Counted from the first letter of the stretch, positions 17,457-25,824 are shown. The stretch: 60,302 bases of DNA from Sphingomonadaceae bacterium 3R27E2-A (GCA_005503165.1 SCNT01000028.1:1-60302), one strand, 5' to 3'. Made by a program: numbers and translations. Notes: a model not told the origin generated them from the letters alone.

Positions 17457-18194
17457 TCACCCCCGCCGCAGCCGCAGCCGGAACGCGTCGAGGTGGAAAT
17501 AGCTCGGGTCGAAATCGCACATTGCCGCCAAGGCATCGGCATCGAGGAAGCGGATCCACTGGCGGTCGGTCTCGATATAGCCCTCGCGCACCAGCCGGCG
17601 CAGGACGCGGTTGGTGTGGATCGGGGTCAGCCCCAGCGTGTCGGCGATCTGCGTCTGCGTCATCGGCAGCCGCAGCGTGTCGGCGCCCGCGAGGTTGACG
17701 ATCTGCGCGCGGCGGTGGAGTTCGAGCAGCAGGTGGCCGATCCGCTCCTGCGCGCTCTGCCGCCCGTTACGCACGATCTGTTCGCGCAGGAACGCCTCCT
17801 CCTGCACCTGCGTCCACCAGAAGGCCATGGTCAGCGCCCCCGACCCAGCGAGCAGGTCGCGCACTGCGGCAGGGGCGATCGCATAGGCCGAACCCGCCGT
17901 CAGCGCGACGACGCCATGGTCGGCCTCGGCCGCGACGAGCACCTGGAGGTCGAAGATATCGCCGGGCAGCAGGATGTTGAGGATCTGGCGCCGCCCGTCT
18001 TCGAGCTCCTTGAAGCGCGCCGCCCAGCCCTCGCGCATGACGAGCACCGCCTCCATCGGCTCGCCCGCGCTGACGATTTCCTGCCCCGCCGAAAAGCCGC
18101 GGACCTTGCCGCCGAGCGCGAGCAGTTGCGCCCGCTCGCCCTCGCTGAGGTCGCTGTAGAAGGACAGCCGCGCAACCAGCGCTTCCAATGTCAT
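17457..18194 (-). CDS. Crp/Fnr family transcriptional regulator
   Basis: A 245-residue regulator with an N-terminal cyclic-nucleotide-binding-type jelly roll (about 15-130; GDIFDLQVLVAAEADHGVVA) and a C-terminal Crp-type winged helix (TQTQIADTLGLTPIHTNRVL). No FNR-type cysteine cluster is visible at the N-terminus, so it is not an obvious oxygen sensor. I use the ATG ending at 18194; ATG at 18212 is an alternative. It follows the HWE kinase on the same strand with a 35 bp gap and may be cotranscribed with it, which would tie it to the stress-response locus. Confidence 0.9.
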   Translation of the reverse strand: MTLEALVARLSFYSDLSEGERAQLLALGGKVRGFSAGQEIVSAGEPMEAVLVMREGWAARFKELEDGRRQILNILLPGDIFDLQVLVAAEADHGVVALTAGSAYAIAPAAVRDLLAGSGALTMAFWWTQVQEEAFLREQIVRNGRQSAQERIGHLLLELHRRAQIVNLAGADTLRLPMTQTQIADTLGLTPIHTNRVLRRLVREGYIETDRQWIRFLDADALAAMCDFDPSYFHLDAFRLRLRRG

Positions 18195-18229
18195 AAAGGC
18201 CCCCGCCCTCATTATAATCCCGAGGTTGT

Positions 18230-19732
18230 TCAGTTCGGCTCGCGCCACTTGGCCGGGAGCGTGATCGCGCAGACCAGGCCGCCCGGCTCCCAGCGCCGCT
18301 CGATCGTCCCGCCCAGATTATTACGCACGCTGCGCTCCATCAGCAAGGTGCCAAAGCTGGTGCGCTCGGGCGCCGCCACCGTCCGGTCGCCGCCGCTCTC
18401 GGTCCAGGTCAGGCGGAAGCGGCGATCCTCGCCCTCGCTGTCCTGCGTCCAGTCGACGTCCACCCGGCCATCGCGGCCGCCCAGCGCGCCATGCTTGACC
18501 GCGTTGGTCGCGAGTTCGTTGAACAGCAGCGCCATCGCGACCAGCGCATTTTCGGGGAGCTCGAGGTCGGGACCCGACCAGTGGATGCGCGGGAAAGCGG
18601 CCTCGACCTCGCGCATCAGCGCGTGCATCGACCCGGTCAGGAAATTGGCGCCGAGCAGCACATTCTGCGCGCGGTTGAGCGCGTCGAGGCGGCTGCTGAT
18701 CCGCTCGACATAATCGTCGACGTCGGTGGCGGCGTGGCGCGTCAGCGAGATGATCGCGCCGACCGTCGCGAACAGGTTGCGCATCCGGTGGTGCAGCTCG
18801 CGCATTAGCACCGCGTCATTTTCCTGGCGGCTTTTCTGTTCGGTGATGTCGATGCTGATCCCGGTGAGCACCGCCTCGTTGCTGCGCACGTCCCAGTCGG
18901 CGCGCGCCGCCATCCAGCGCACCCCCTTTTCGGGATGCACGATGCGATATTCGGTCGCATAGGGCGTGCCGGTTTCGACCGCTTCGCCCAGCACGGTGCG
19001 CACCATGTCGCGGTCGGCCGGATAGAGACGCGCGAAAAACCCTTCGCCGGTCGCCAGCGCGGTCTGATAATCCTCGCCCCACAGCTCGGCGACCGCGCCG
19101 CGCCAGTGGAGCGCATCGGTCTGGGGGTCGAACTGCCAGGTCGCGATGCGCGAGAAATCCATGGCGCGTTCGAGCATGTGGCGCGCCTCGTCGCGTTCGA
19201 TCACCGTGCGGCGCAGGTCCGCCTCGGCCATGATGATCGCCGCGAAGTCGGCGAGCCGCTCGAGCTCGCGGGCATCGAGCGCCGGACGCGGCTTGCGGTC
19301 GATGATGCACAGGGTGCCGAGCACCGCGCCATTATAGGCGAACAGCGGAACCCCGGCGTAGAAACGGATGAAGGGATCGCCGGTGACCAGCGGATTCTCC
19401 GCGAAGCGCGCATCCGCGCGCGCGTCGGGGACGATCACCGGCCGTTCCTCGATCACCGCATATTGGCAGAAGCTGATGTCGCGATGCGTCTCGGCGACGT
19501 CGAGGCCATAGGAGGATTTGAACCATTGGCGGCAGTCGTCGACGAGCGACACGAGCGCGATCGGCACGTCGAAAAGGTCGGCGACCAGCTTGGTCACGCG
19601 GTCGAACGCCGCCTCGGGCGCGGTGTCCATGATCCGGTATTCGCGCAACGTGCGCAGCCGGCGCGCCTCGTCCTGCGCGCGGTCGCGGTCTCCACCGTCG
19701 GCCAATGCCTGCCCCCTGTCCTCCAGCGTCAT
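18230..19732 (-). CDS. GAF-PAS-HWE sensor histidine kinase next to phyR
   Basis: 500 residues, no membrane segment. GAF domain about 40-175, PAS domain about 185-300 (ending GISIDITEQK), then an HWE/HisKA_2 kinase core with phospho-acceptor His315 in RELHHRMRNL, ATP-binding ELATNAVKHGAL, and W-x-E in LTWTESGG. It is divergent from phyR with a 221 bp spacer. HWE kinases are the usual phospho-donors to PhyR in alphaproteobacteria, so a role as a cytosolic sensor feeding PhyR is likely. The ligand of the GAF or PAS domain is unknown. Confidence 0.92.
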   Translation of the reverse strand: MTLEDRGQALADGGDRDRAQDEARRLRTLREYRIMDTAPEAAFDRVTKLVADLFDVPIALVSLVDDCRQWFKSSYGLDVAETHRDISFCQYAVIEERPVIVPDARADARFAENPLVTGDPFIRFYAGVPLFAYNGAVLGTLCIIDRKPRPALDARELERLADFAAIIMAEADLRRTVIERDEARHMLERAMDFSRIATWQFDPQTDALHWRGAVAELWGEDYQTALATGEGFFARLYPADRDMVRTVLGEAVETGTPYATEYRIVHPEKGVRWMAARADWDVRSNEAVLTGISIDITEQKSRQENDAVLMRELHHRMRNLFATVGAIISLTRHAATDVDDYVERISSRLDALNRAQNVLLGANFLTGSMHALMREVEAAFPRIHWSGPDLELPENALVAMALLFNELATNAVKHGALGGRDGRVDVDWTQDSEGEDRRFRLTWTESGGDRTVAAPERTSFGTLLMERSVRNNLGGTIERRWEPGGLVCAITLPAKWREPN

Positions 19733-19900
19733 CCCGCCGCCGTCCTGCTTCCGGCTCGCTCTGCCATGATATGGTCCTCAAAACAAATGGCGAGCCGCCG
19801 GCAAGCCGTCCGATCGCGGTATGTCGATATAAGCCGTTCGCGTCCCGGCGTTTTCTACGCATGCGAAGCCGACAAGTTGCGCAAAATCCGACTCCGTTCG

Positions 19901-19926
19901 GGAACCCCCACGCGCGCGGGCGCGTA
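19901..19926 (+). promoter_or_regulatory. EcfG-type promoter before phyR
   Basis: GGAAC (19901-19905), a 17-base spacer, then CGTA (19923-19926). The EcfG consensus is GGAAC-N16/17-CGTT, so one base of the -10 differs. It lies 27 bp before the phyR ATG in the right orientation, which suggests that phyR is under control of its own sigma output. Confidence 0.7.
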
Positions 19927-19953
19927 TGACAGCGATACGAGGGAGGAATCCGA

Positions 19954-20742
19954 ATGAGTTTGGGCGAAGAAATCCGCGGGCACCTGCCATTTTTGCGCCG
20001 CTATGCGCGCGCATTGACGGGCAGCCAGCAGCATGGCGACAATTTTGTCCACACGATGCTGGAGGTGATCGTCGCGGCGCCGGACGAATTCCGCAGCGAC
20101 GACGGCATCCGCATCGACCTCTACCGCACCTTCCACCGCATCTGGGAAAGCGCCTTCATCGATGACGGCGAAGGCGGGGACGACGACGCCTTCGCCCGCG
20201 CCGCGACGCGCCGCCTGTCGCGGCTCACCCCGCTTGGCCGCCAGATATTACTGCTCACTGCGCTCGAGGGCTTTTCCACCGAAGAGGCGGCGCTGATCAC
20301 CGCCACCGACATCCCGACGGTCGAAACCCTGCTCGCCGAGGCGGTCGAGGATCTCGACCGCGAGGCGCGCACCTCGGTGCTGATCATCGAGGACGAGCCG
20401 CTGATCGCGATGGACCTCGAACAGATCGTCCGCGACCTGGGGCATGAGGTCGCCGGCGTCGCGACCACGCACGAGGATGCCGTCGCCGCCTTCGCGAACA
20501 GCAATGCCGGGCTCGTGCTCGCGGACATCCAGCTCGCCGACGGCTCGTCGGGGATCGACGCGGTGCAGGACATCCTCGCGATCGCCCCGGTGCCCGCGAT
20601 CTTCATCACCGCCTTCCCCGAAAAGCTGCTCACCGGCCACCGCGTCGAGCCGACCTTCCTGATCTCGAAGCCGTTCCGCGAAAACACGGTGCGCGCCGCG
20701 ATCAGCCAGAGTTTGCTGTTTACGCCGCAATTGGCGGCCTGA
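19954..20742 (+). CDS. phyR: General stress response regulator PhyR
   Basis: 262 residues: an EcfG-like sigma domain (1-135) fused to a C-terminal receiver domain (140-262). The phospho-acceptor is Asp191 in LVLADIQLADG, with the acidic pocket in LIIEDEPL and the conserved lysine in LISKPF. Phosphorylated PhyR uses its sigma-like domain to bind NepR and release EcfG (partner switching). GGGAGGAA precedes the ATG. Divergent from the HWE kinase and preceded by an EcfG-type promoter. Length and domain order are standard. Confidence 0.97.
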   Translation: MSLGEEIRGHLPFLRRYARALTGSQQHGDNFVHTMLEVIVAAPDEFRSDDGIRIDLYRTFHRIWESAFIDDGEGGDDDAFARAATRRLSRLTPLGRQILLLTALEGFSTEEAALITATDIPTVETLLAEAVEDLDREARTSVLIIEDEPLIAMDLEQIVRDLGHEVAGVATTHEDAVAAFANSNAGLVLADIQLADGSSGIDAVQDILAIAPVPAIFITAFPEKLLTGHRVEPTFLISKPFRENTVRAAISQSLLFTPQLAA

Positions 20743-20775
20743 ACGCCGCTCCCGCTAGCGGGCGGGGAAGCGTTG

Positions 20776-21390
20776 CTACCCCCCGCTCGGGCCGTTCGCG
20801 GTCAGGCTGTCGACATCGTCCATGATGCTGCGGAAGGCCTCGCTCGCGGGCAGGATATCGTCGCTGCGGAGCGGCATCTGCCCGCCCTCGAGGATCGCGT
20901 GCAGCGCGGTGCGCGCGCGCGACACGCGGCTCTTCATCGTCCCCACCGCGCAGCCGCAGATCGCCGCAGCCTCTTCGTAACTCAATTGCCCCGCGCCGAT
21001 CAGCACCAGCGCCTCGCGCTGGTCGACAGGCAACAGCATCAGCCCGCGCTGGACGTCGGCGAGATGCAGGCTGTCGTCCTGGTCGTCGGGGGCGACGAGC
21101 AGCCGCTCGGCGGCGAGCTCGTCATATTCGGCGGTGAATTTCTTGCGCCGCATCTGCGACAGGAAACAGTTGCGCAGGATCACGAAGGCCCAGCTCTTCA
21201 TGCTCGACGGGCCGGGGACATATTGCGCGCGCGCCTTCCACGCCTTCAGCATCGTTTCCTGGACCAGGTCGTCGGCCTGGTCGGCGTTGCCGCACAGGCT
21301 GCGCCCGAAGGCGCGCAGATGCGGCAGCATCGCGGCCAGTTCGCGCTTGAAGGTCGCGTCGTCGAGCGGCCGGGCGGTATCTGCGGTCAT
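20776..21390 (-). CDS. Second EcfG-like ECF sigma factor
   Basis: A 204-residue ECF sigma factor. Region 2 is DDLVQETMLKAWKARAQYVP followed by SMKSWAFVILRNCFLSQMRR, and region 4 is SYEEAAAICGCAVGTMKSRVSRARTAL. It is closely similar to the EcfG at 22331-22963 along its whole length. No NepR gene is attached, and I see no good GGAAC-CGTT promoter directly upstream. It is convergent with phyR (33 bp between stops). Sphingomonads are known to have EcfG paralogues, so it is likely a paralogous general stress sigma factor that may be held by the same NepR. Confidence 0.93.
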   Translation of the reverse strand: MTADTARPLDDATFKRELAAMLPHLRAFGRSLCGNADQADDLVQETMLKAWKARAQYVPGPSSMKSWAFVILRNCFLSQMRRKKFTAEYDELAAERLLVAPDDQDDSLHLADVQRGLMLLPVDQREALVLIGAGQLSYEEAAAICGCAVGTMKSRVSRARTALHAILEGGQMPLRSDDILPASEAFRSIMDDVDSLTANGPSGG

Positions 21391-21499
21391 CGCGCGCGCC
21401 GTTCCGGACGCCGGGCCGCTGCCAACGAAATTAACATCATCTTCCGACGGCTTAGCCCGTTCGGCGGGCGATGCAAACCCATATGGGCGCCGCCGCCGG

Positions 21500-21904
21500 T
21501 CACCCCGCCCCGCCGTGCCGGCCGAGCGCGAGAAAATTCGTCATCAGCCGCTCGTCCTGCGGATCGAGAGCGCCACGCGCCGCCAGCCGCGACAGGTCCG
21601 CATCATGGTCGCGGAACAGCGGGCTGTAGAGCATCGAGAAATCGGCAAATTCGCGTTCGGTAATCCGCCGTCTCCGGATCTCGATCAGGCCGTTGTGCCG
21701 CCGGTCTGCGCGGATGCGCGCCAGGCACGCCTCCGTTTTTGCGACCGGCCCTTCGAGCAGCTGCATGAAATTCTGGCCGTTATAGATCAGCGCGCCGGTC
21801 AGTTCGTCGCGCGCGTTGGTCCGCTGCGCGTCGCAGACCAGCGCCATGATATCGTCCGTCGCCAACTTCGGGTCGGCGACACTTACATAAATGACCGAGA
21901 GCAA
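21500..21904 (-). CDS. BLUF domain blue-light sensor
   Basis: A 134-residue stand-alone BLUF protein (FAD-binding blue-light receptor). The flavin-contacting residues are all in place: Tyr6 in VIYVS, Asn30 in RTNARDELTGAL, Gln48 in NFMQLLEGP and Met91 in FSMLY. The C-terminal ~35 residues form a short cap with no output domain, so it should signal by binding another protein. The start is TTG at 21904 with AGGAGG seven bases upstream. It sits between the two EcfG-like sigma genes, on the strand of the first, which suggests input of light into the stress response. Confidence 0.93.
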   Translation of the reverse strand: MLSVIYVSVADPKLATDDIMALVCDAQRTNARDELTGALIYNGQNFMQLLEGPVAKTEACLARIRADRRHNGLIEIRRRRITEREFADFSMLYSPLFRDHDADLSRLAARGALDPQDERLMTNFLALGRHGGAG

Positions 21905-22043
21905 ATCGCGACCTCCTGCCTTCCGCGAAGCGCGGTGGCTTTCGGCAATCCTAGGCTTCTCCTCGCGACGAGGGCTTAACCTAGATTATGCGCCTGAAAA
22001 TGCCAGTCGGTTTGACGACCCGTCGCAAAAAACAACCCGCCGG

Positions 22044-22068
22044 GGAACCGCGCGCCTTTTTTTTCGTT
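22044..22068 (+). promoter_or_regulatory. Perfect EcfG promoter before nepR-ecfG
   Basis: GGAAC (22044-22048), 16-base spacer including a run of eight T, CGTT (22065-22068). This is an exact match to the EcfG consensus. The nepR ATG begins only eight bases after the -10, so transcripts from it would be leaderless or nearly so, unless a downstream start is used. Confidence 0.88.
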
Positions 22069-22076
22069 CCTCGGAC

Positions 22077-22334
22077 ATGGCAACCCACGGCGATCATAGG
22101 ACGAAAGGCATCGAACTGCCCGGTTCCGCGACCAACGGTCGGCGGACATCGCAGGGGAGCTTTCCCGGCACCAGCGGCGACCAGTGGCACCGGGCGCTGA
22201 CCGGCCGCCAGGCCCCCGAGCCGGTGAGCGCCAAGCTCAAGATGATTTACGGCAATGTCGTCGCCGAACCGCTTCCCGACGATATGCTCGACTTGCTCCA
22301 CCAGCTCGACCAGAAAGCGCCCGGACGCGAATGA
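22077..22334 (+). CDS. nepR: Anti-sigma factor NepR
   Basis: An 85-residue protein whose last ~35 residues are the NepR core: AKLKMIYGNVVAEPLPDDML followed by DLLHQLDQ. The two amphipathic helices clamp the EcfG sigma factor until phosphorylated PhyR displaces it. The N-terminal ~45 residues are polar and variable, as in the family. The ATG at 22077 is my choice; a GTG just before the core (EPVSAKLK) is possible given how close the promoter is. Its stop overlaps the ecfG start (ATGA), so synthesis of the two is coupled. Confidence 0.93.
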   Translation: MATHGDHRTKGIELPGSATNGRRTSQGSFPGTSGDQWHRALTGRQAPEPVSAKLKMIYGNVVAEPLPDDMLDLLHQLDQKAPGRE

Positions 22335-22963
22335 CCCAGGCAAGCGCCGTTTCGCAGCGGGAGGAGGGGCAGCTTTCCGACCGGGAGTTCAAGACGCTGC
22401 TCGCGGGGGTGATCCCCCATCTTCGCGCCTATGGCCGCAGCCTCTCGGGCAATCCCGACCTTGCCGACGACCTGACGCAGGACACGATGGTCAAGGCCTG
22501 GGCCTCGCGCGACCGGTTTGAGGCGGGCACGTCGATCAAGGCGTGGACCTTCGTCATCCTGCGCAACACCTTCCTGTCGCAGATGCGCCGCAACAAATTC
22601 GTCGGCGACTACGACGAGACCGCGGTCGAGCGCACGCTGTCCACCCCCGCCAGCCAGGAAGAATCGGGCGAGATGGCCGACCTCCAGCGCGGCCTGATGG
22701 AATTGCCGCAGGACCAGCGCGAGGCGCTGATCCTCGTCGGCGCGGGCGGCATGTCGTACGAGGAAGCCGCGGGCATCTGCGGCTGCGCGCTCGGGACGAT
22801 GAAGAGCCGCGTGTCGCGCGCACGCCATGCGCTCGAGGAAATCATGGACAGCGGCCATTTCAGCCAGAAGCGCGCCGACGCGGCGCCCGCGAGCGAGGCG
22901 ATCGACGCGATCATGGACAGCGTCGAGACCATCGCCGCGCGCCATGGTGCGGCGGATCGCTGA
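22331..22963 (+). CDS. ecfG: General stress sigma factor EcfG
   Basis: A 210-residue ECF sigma factor of the EcfG group. Region 2 includes NPDLADDLTQDTMVKAWASR and region 4 includes SYEEAAGICGCALGTMKSRV. Directly after nepR with a four-base overlap and under the perfect GGAAC-N16-CGTT promoter, so it drives its own expression. It directs RNA polymerase to general stress promoters. Its paralogue is at 20776-21390. Confidence 0.96.
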   Translation: MTQASAVSQREEGQLSDREFKTLLAGVIPHLRAYGRSLSGNPDLADDLTQDTMVKAWASRDRFEAGTSIKAWTFVILRNTFLSQMRRNKFVGDYDETAVERTLSTPASQEESGEMADLQRGLMELPQDQREALILVGAGGMSYEEAAGICGCALGTMKSRVSRARHALEEIMDSGHFSQKRADAAPASEAIDAIMDSVETIAARHGAADR

Positions 22964-23030
22964 CCCCTCGACATTGCGCGTGGCGCGGGGCAGATTAAGC
23001 ACCGCTTCCCCCCAGCAAAGCGAGTTCATC

Positions 23031-24209
23031 ATGAAAAATCTATCGACTGCCGCCCTCGCCGCCGCGATGCTCGTCGGCGCCTGCTCGTCGGGCGCGACGC
23101 AGAGCCGGGCCGCCCCCGCCGACACCGCCGCCATCGACGCCAATGGACAGCAGCCCGCGACCCCGCTCGCGCAGGCGCCGTTCACGGTAGAAGAGGTCGC
23201 AAGCTTCAACGAGCCCTGGGCGATGACCTTCCTCCCCGGCGGCAAGCAGGCGCTGGTCACCGAGAAATCGGGCAAGCTCAAACTCTGGCAGGAGGGCGGC
23301 TCGACGCTCGACGTCGCGAGCGCGCCGGGCGTCGCCTATGGCGGCCAGGGCGGTTTCGGCGACGTCATCCTGGCCCCCGACTTCAAGACGAGCGGCACGA
23401 TCTACCTGAGCTGGGTCGAAGCCGGCGACGGCGGCACCTTCGGCGCGGTGGTCGGGACCGCCAAGCTGGTGCAGGGCGCTTCGCCTAAGATCGAGGGGCT
23501 GAAGACCATCTGGACCCAGTCGCCCAAGGTCAGCGGCCGCGGCCATTTCTCGCACCGCCTCGCCTTTTCGCCCGACGGCCAATATCTCTTCATCGGCTCG
23601 GGCGAGCGGCAGAAGTTCGACCCCGCGCAGGACATGAAGGCCAATCTCGGCAAGATCCTGCGCCTCAATCCCGACGGCAGCGTGCCCGCCGACAACCCGT
23701 TCGCGGACCAGGGCGGGGTGACCGCGCAAATCTGGTCGCTCGGCCACCGCAACATCCTCGGCCTGACCTTCGACGGTGCGGGCAAGCTCTGGAATCAGGA
23801 AATGGGTCCCAAGGGCGGCGACGAGGTCAATCTCGTCGCGGCAAAGGCCAATTACGGCTATCCGGTCGTCTCGAACGGCGACCATTATGACGGCAAGGAC
23901 ATCCCCGACCACCCGACGCGCCCCGAATTCGCCGCGCCGAAATTGTGGTGGAACCCCGCCGTCTCGCCCGCCGGCCTCGCCTGGTACAATGGTGACCTTT
24001 ATCCCGGCTGGAAGAACAGCCTGCTGATGGGCGCGCTGTCGGGCGAGGGGCTCATCCGCATGGCCGTGGACGGCGAGACACTCCACAAGTCCGACCGCTG
24101 GGACTTCGGAAAGCGCATCCGCGAGGTCGAGGTGCGCGAGGACGGCACCGTCTGGCTGCTCACCGACGGCAGCGGCGGCAAGCTGCTCAAGCTGGTGCCG
24201 AAGACATAA
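23031..24209 (+). CDS. PQQ-dependent aldose sugar dehydrogenase (YliI/soluble GDH type), lipoprotein
   Basis: 392 residues. A signal peptide ends in the lipobox LVGAC, so the mature protein is probably lipid-anchored in the periplasm. The rest is a six-bladed beta-propeller of the soluble glucose/aldose dehydrogenase family, with family motifs FNEPWAMTFLPGG, GRGHFSHRLAF (probable catalytic histidine), GERQKFDPAQDM, IWSLGHRNILGL and EMGPKGGDEVNLV. The reaction would be PQQ-dependent oxidation of aldose sugars. No pqq biosynthesis genes are in the window. The Shine-Dalgarno sequence is weak. Follows ecfG by 67 bp but with no EcfG promoter of its own. Confidence 0.92.
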   Translation: MKNLSTAALAAAMLVGACSSGATQSRAAPADTAAIDANGQQPATPLAQAPFTVEEVASFNEPWAMTFLPGGKQALVTEKSGKLKLWQEGGSTLDVASAPGVAYGGQGGFGDVILAPDFKTSGTIYLSWVEAGDGGTFGAVVGTAKLVQGASPKIEGLKTIWTQSPKVSGRGHFSHRLAFSPDGQYLFIGSGERQKFDPAQDMKANLGKILRLNPDGSVPADNPFADQGGVTAQIWSLGHRNILGLTFDGAGKLWNQEMGPKGGDEVNLVAAKANYGYPVVSNGDHYDGKDIPDHPTRPEFAAPKLWWNPAVSPAGLAWYNGDLYPGWKNSLLMGALSGEGLIRMAVDGETLHKSDRWDFGKRIREVEVREDGTVWLLTDGSGGKLLKLVPKT

Positions 24210-24210
24210 A

Positions 24211-24276
24211 TGTTCCCCGGCGAAAGCCGGGGCCCAGGACGACGACGGAATGGACCCCGGCTTTCGCCGGGGAACA
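24211..24276. repeat. Family C palindrome (copy 2)
   Basis: TGTTCCCCGGCGAAAGCCGG on the left and its complement on the right (24257-24276), 66 bp in all. It starts one base after the sugar dehydrogenase stop and could act as its 3' hairpin. Confidence 0.88.
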
Positions 24277-24296
24277 ACAATGACTATATCGCCCCC

Positions 24297-25046
24297 ATGC
24301 TTCGCGGCTTCCTCACCCGGCGCGCCGAATGGCCCGCGCGCATCCCCGACCCCGACGCGCCGCCGCCGCTGGGGCTGTTGTGGCGCGAGGTGACCGGGCT
24401 GCTGGGTGCGCTGTGGGGCCGCATCCGGCCGATGCCCGCCGAGCCCAATCCCGACAGCGACCATCCGCCGGTGATGGTGCTGCCCGGCTTCCTGTCGGGC
24501 GACTGGGCGACCAAGGCGCTGCGCGCCGACCTCCGCCGCGCGGGCTTTCGCTGCTATGCCTGGGGCCTCGGCTTCAACCGCGGCGCGACCCCCGACATCA
24601 TCGAGCGCATCGACGGCCGCGTGCAATGGATCATCGAGCGCACCGGCCACGCCCCCGCGCTGGTCGGCTGGTCGCTCGGCGGCATCTATGCACGCGAATA
24701 TGCCAAGCATCATCCCGACAAGGTCGCGCGCGTCGTGACGCTCGGCTCGCCCTTCTCGGGCAGCCGCCGCGCCAACCGCGCCTGGCGCCTCTATCACCTG
24801 ATCGCGCGCCACCCGGTCGAGAATCCGCCGATCGATTTCCATCCGGCGCCGCGCCCCGAAATGCCGACATTTGCGCTCTGGTCCGCCTACGACGGCGTCG
24901 TCGCGGTGAACAGCGCGCGCGGCGCGGCGCACGAAAGCGACCGCCAGATCGAGGTCGACTGCGGCCATATGGGCTTCGCCTATGCACCGACCTCGGTCGC
25001 GGCGATCGTCAAGGCGCTGCAGGAAGAGGTGGGCCAGCCCGAATAG
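24297..25046 (+). CDS. Alpha/beta hydrolase, lipase-like
   Basis: 249 residues with the nucleophile elbow GWSLGGIYAREYA, oxyanion region MVLPGFLSGDW, acidic residue near LWSAYDGVVAV and catalytic His in VDCGHMGFAY. No signal peptide is seen. Close in style to esterase/lipase proteins that act on acyl chains; the substrate is unknown. I use the ATG at 24297; the frame is open upstream only through the family C repeat. Confidence 0.87.
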   Translation: MLRGFLTRRAEWPARIPDPDAPPPLGLLWREVTGLLGALWGRIRPMPAEPNPDSDHPPVMVLPGFLSGDWATKALRADLRRAGFRCYAWGLGFNRGATPDIIERIDGRVQWIIERTGHAPALVGWSLGGIYAREYAKHHPDKVARVVTLGSPFSGSRRANRAWRLYHLIARHPVENPPIDFHPAPRPEMPTFALWSAYDGVVAVNSARGAAHESDRQIEVDCGHMGFAYAPTSVAAIVKALQEEVGQPE

Positions 25047-25183
25047 CTCCTCCCTGTGGCGAAGCCATGGGGAGGGGGACCGCCGCCGCAGGCGGTGGTG
25101 GAGGGGCGAAGACGTTGCGCCACTGCCCCTCCGTCAGCCCTGCGGGCTGCCACCTCCCCATGACCTGCGGTCACGGGGAGGAG
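25047..25183. repeat. Family B palindrome (copy 2)
   Basis: About 137 bp filling the gap between two convergent genes. End hairpins CTCCTCCCTGTGGC-GAA-GCCA and TGACC-TGC-GGTCA are followed by GGGGAGGAG; inner hairpins are GACCGCC-GCCGCA-GGCGGT and CAGCCC-TGC-GGGCTG. Confidence 0.85.
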
Positions 25184-25186
25184 CGA

Positions 25187-25699
25187 TCAGCACACGTCGA
25201 TCCCCGATCCCGGGCGCCATTTCATCAGCACCCGTCCCGGCCGCCGCCCGATCTGCCCCGTCGCGAGGAAGCCGATCCGCCGCAGCAGCGCGCGCGAGCG
25301 GTCATTGTCGGGATGGCATTCGGCGACGATCGCCGCGCCCGGCCGCGAGGCCGCGATCTCGCGCACCACCGCGTTCACCGCCTCGGTCGCGAGCCCCTGG
25401 CCGCGCGCCGACGCCGCGAACCAGTAACCGATCTCGACCTCGCGCGCGTCGCGGCGGTGGACGCCGATCACCCCCTGCAACCGTCCCTCACTGCGGTCGC
25501 GCACCGCATGGAACACGTCGCCTTCGCCCGAGCCGGCGATCAGCGCGCGCGCGTCGGCCTCGGTGAAGGGCGCGGGCAGGAAATGAACCTGCGACGTCAC
25601 CGATTCGTCGGTGATCGCCGCGAGCGCGGACGCATCGTCGGCGTGCAGCGGCGCGATGCGGCAGCGGTCGGTCGAGAGGGCAAGCAAAGTGTCGGTCAT
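25187..25699 (-). CDS. GNAT family N-acetyltransferase
   Basis: 170 residues of the RimJ-type GNAT fold. The acetyl-CoA motif is SARGQGLATEAVNAVV, preceded by strand EVEIGYWFA and followed by ECHPDNDRSRALLRRIGF. These features suit an N-terminal or small-molecule acetyltransferase; the acceptor is unknown. The ATG ending at 25699 is preceded by GGAAG. Confidence 0.9.
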   Translation of the reverse strand: MTDTLLALSTDRCRIAPLHADDASALAAITDESVTSQVHFLPAPFTEADARALIAGSGEGDVFHAVRDRSEGRLQGVIGVHRRDAREVEIGYWFAASARGQGLATEAVNAVVREIAASRPGAAIVAECHPDNDRSRALLRRIGFLATGQIGRRPGRVLMKWRPGSGIDVC

Positions 25700-25803
25700 G
25701 TCGCGTCTTCCAGGATGCGCACGCCGTGACCGGATGGGTGATGTCATGGGATAACCATTCGCCTGTCCGAACACGGCGGCGATGGTCACAGGTGATGCCA
25801 TGC

Positions 25804-25824
25804 CGCTCCTATGTAAAGGAGCGC
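25804..25824. terminator. Short hairpin between GNAT and MocR genes
   Basis: GCTCCT-ATGTAA-AGGAGC forms a six-pair stem without a T run on either side. Weak evidence for a terminator. The rest of 25700-25915 shows nothing else I can name. Confidence 0.35.

Noticed and set aside
21391..21499. EcfG promoter before the second sigma gene
   Set aside because: AACG is present near 21424 on the complementary reading but GTTCC is not at 16-17 bases from it.
23040..24968. 642-codon minus-strand frame opposite the sugar dehydrogenase
   Set aside because: Antisense of two well-supported genes with no plausible domain.
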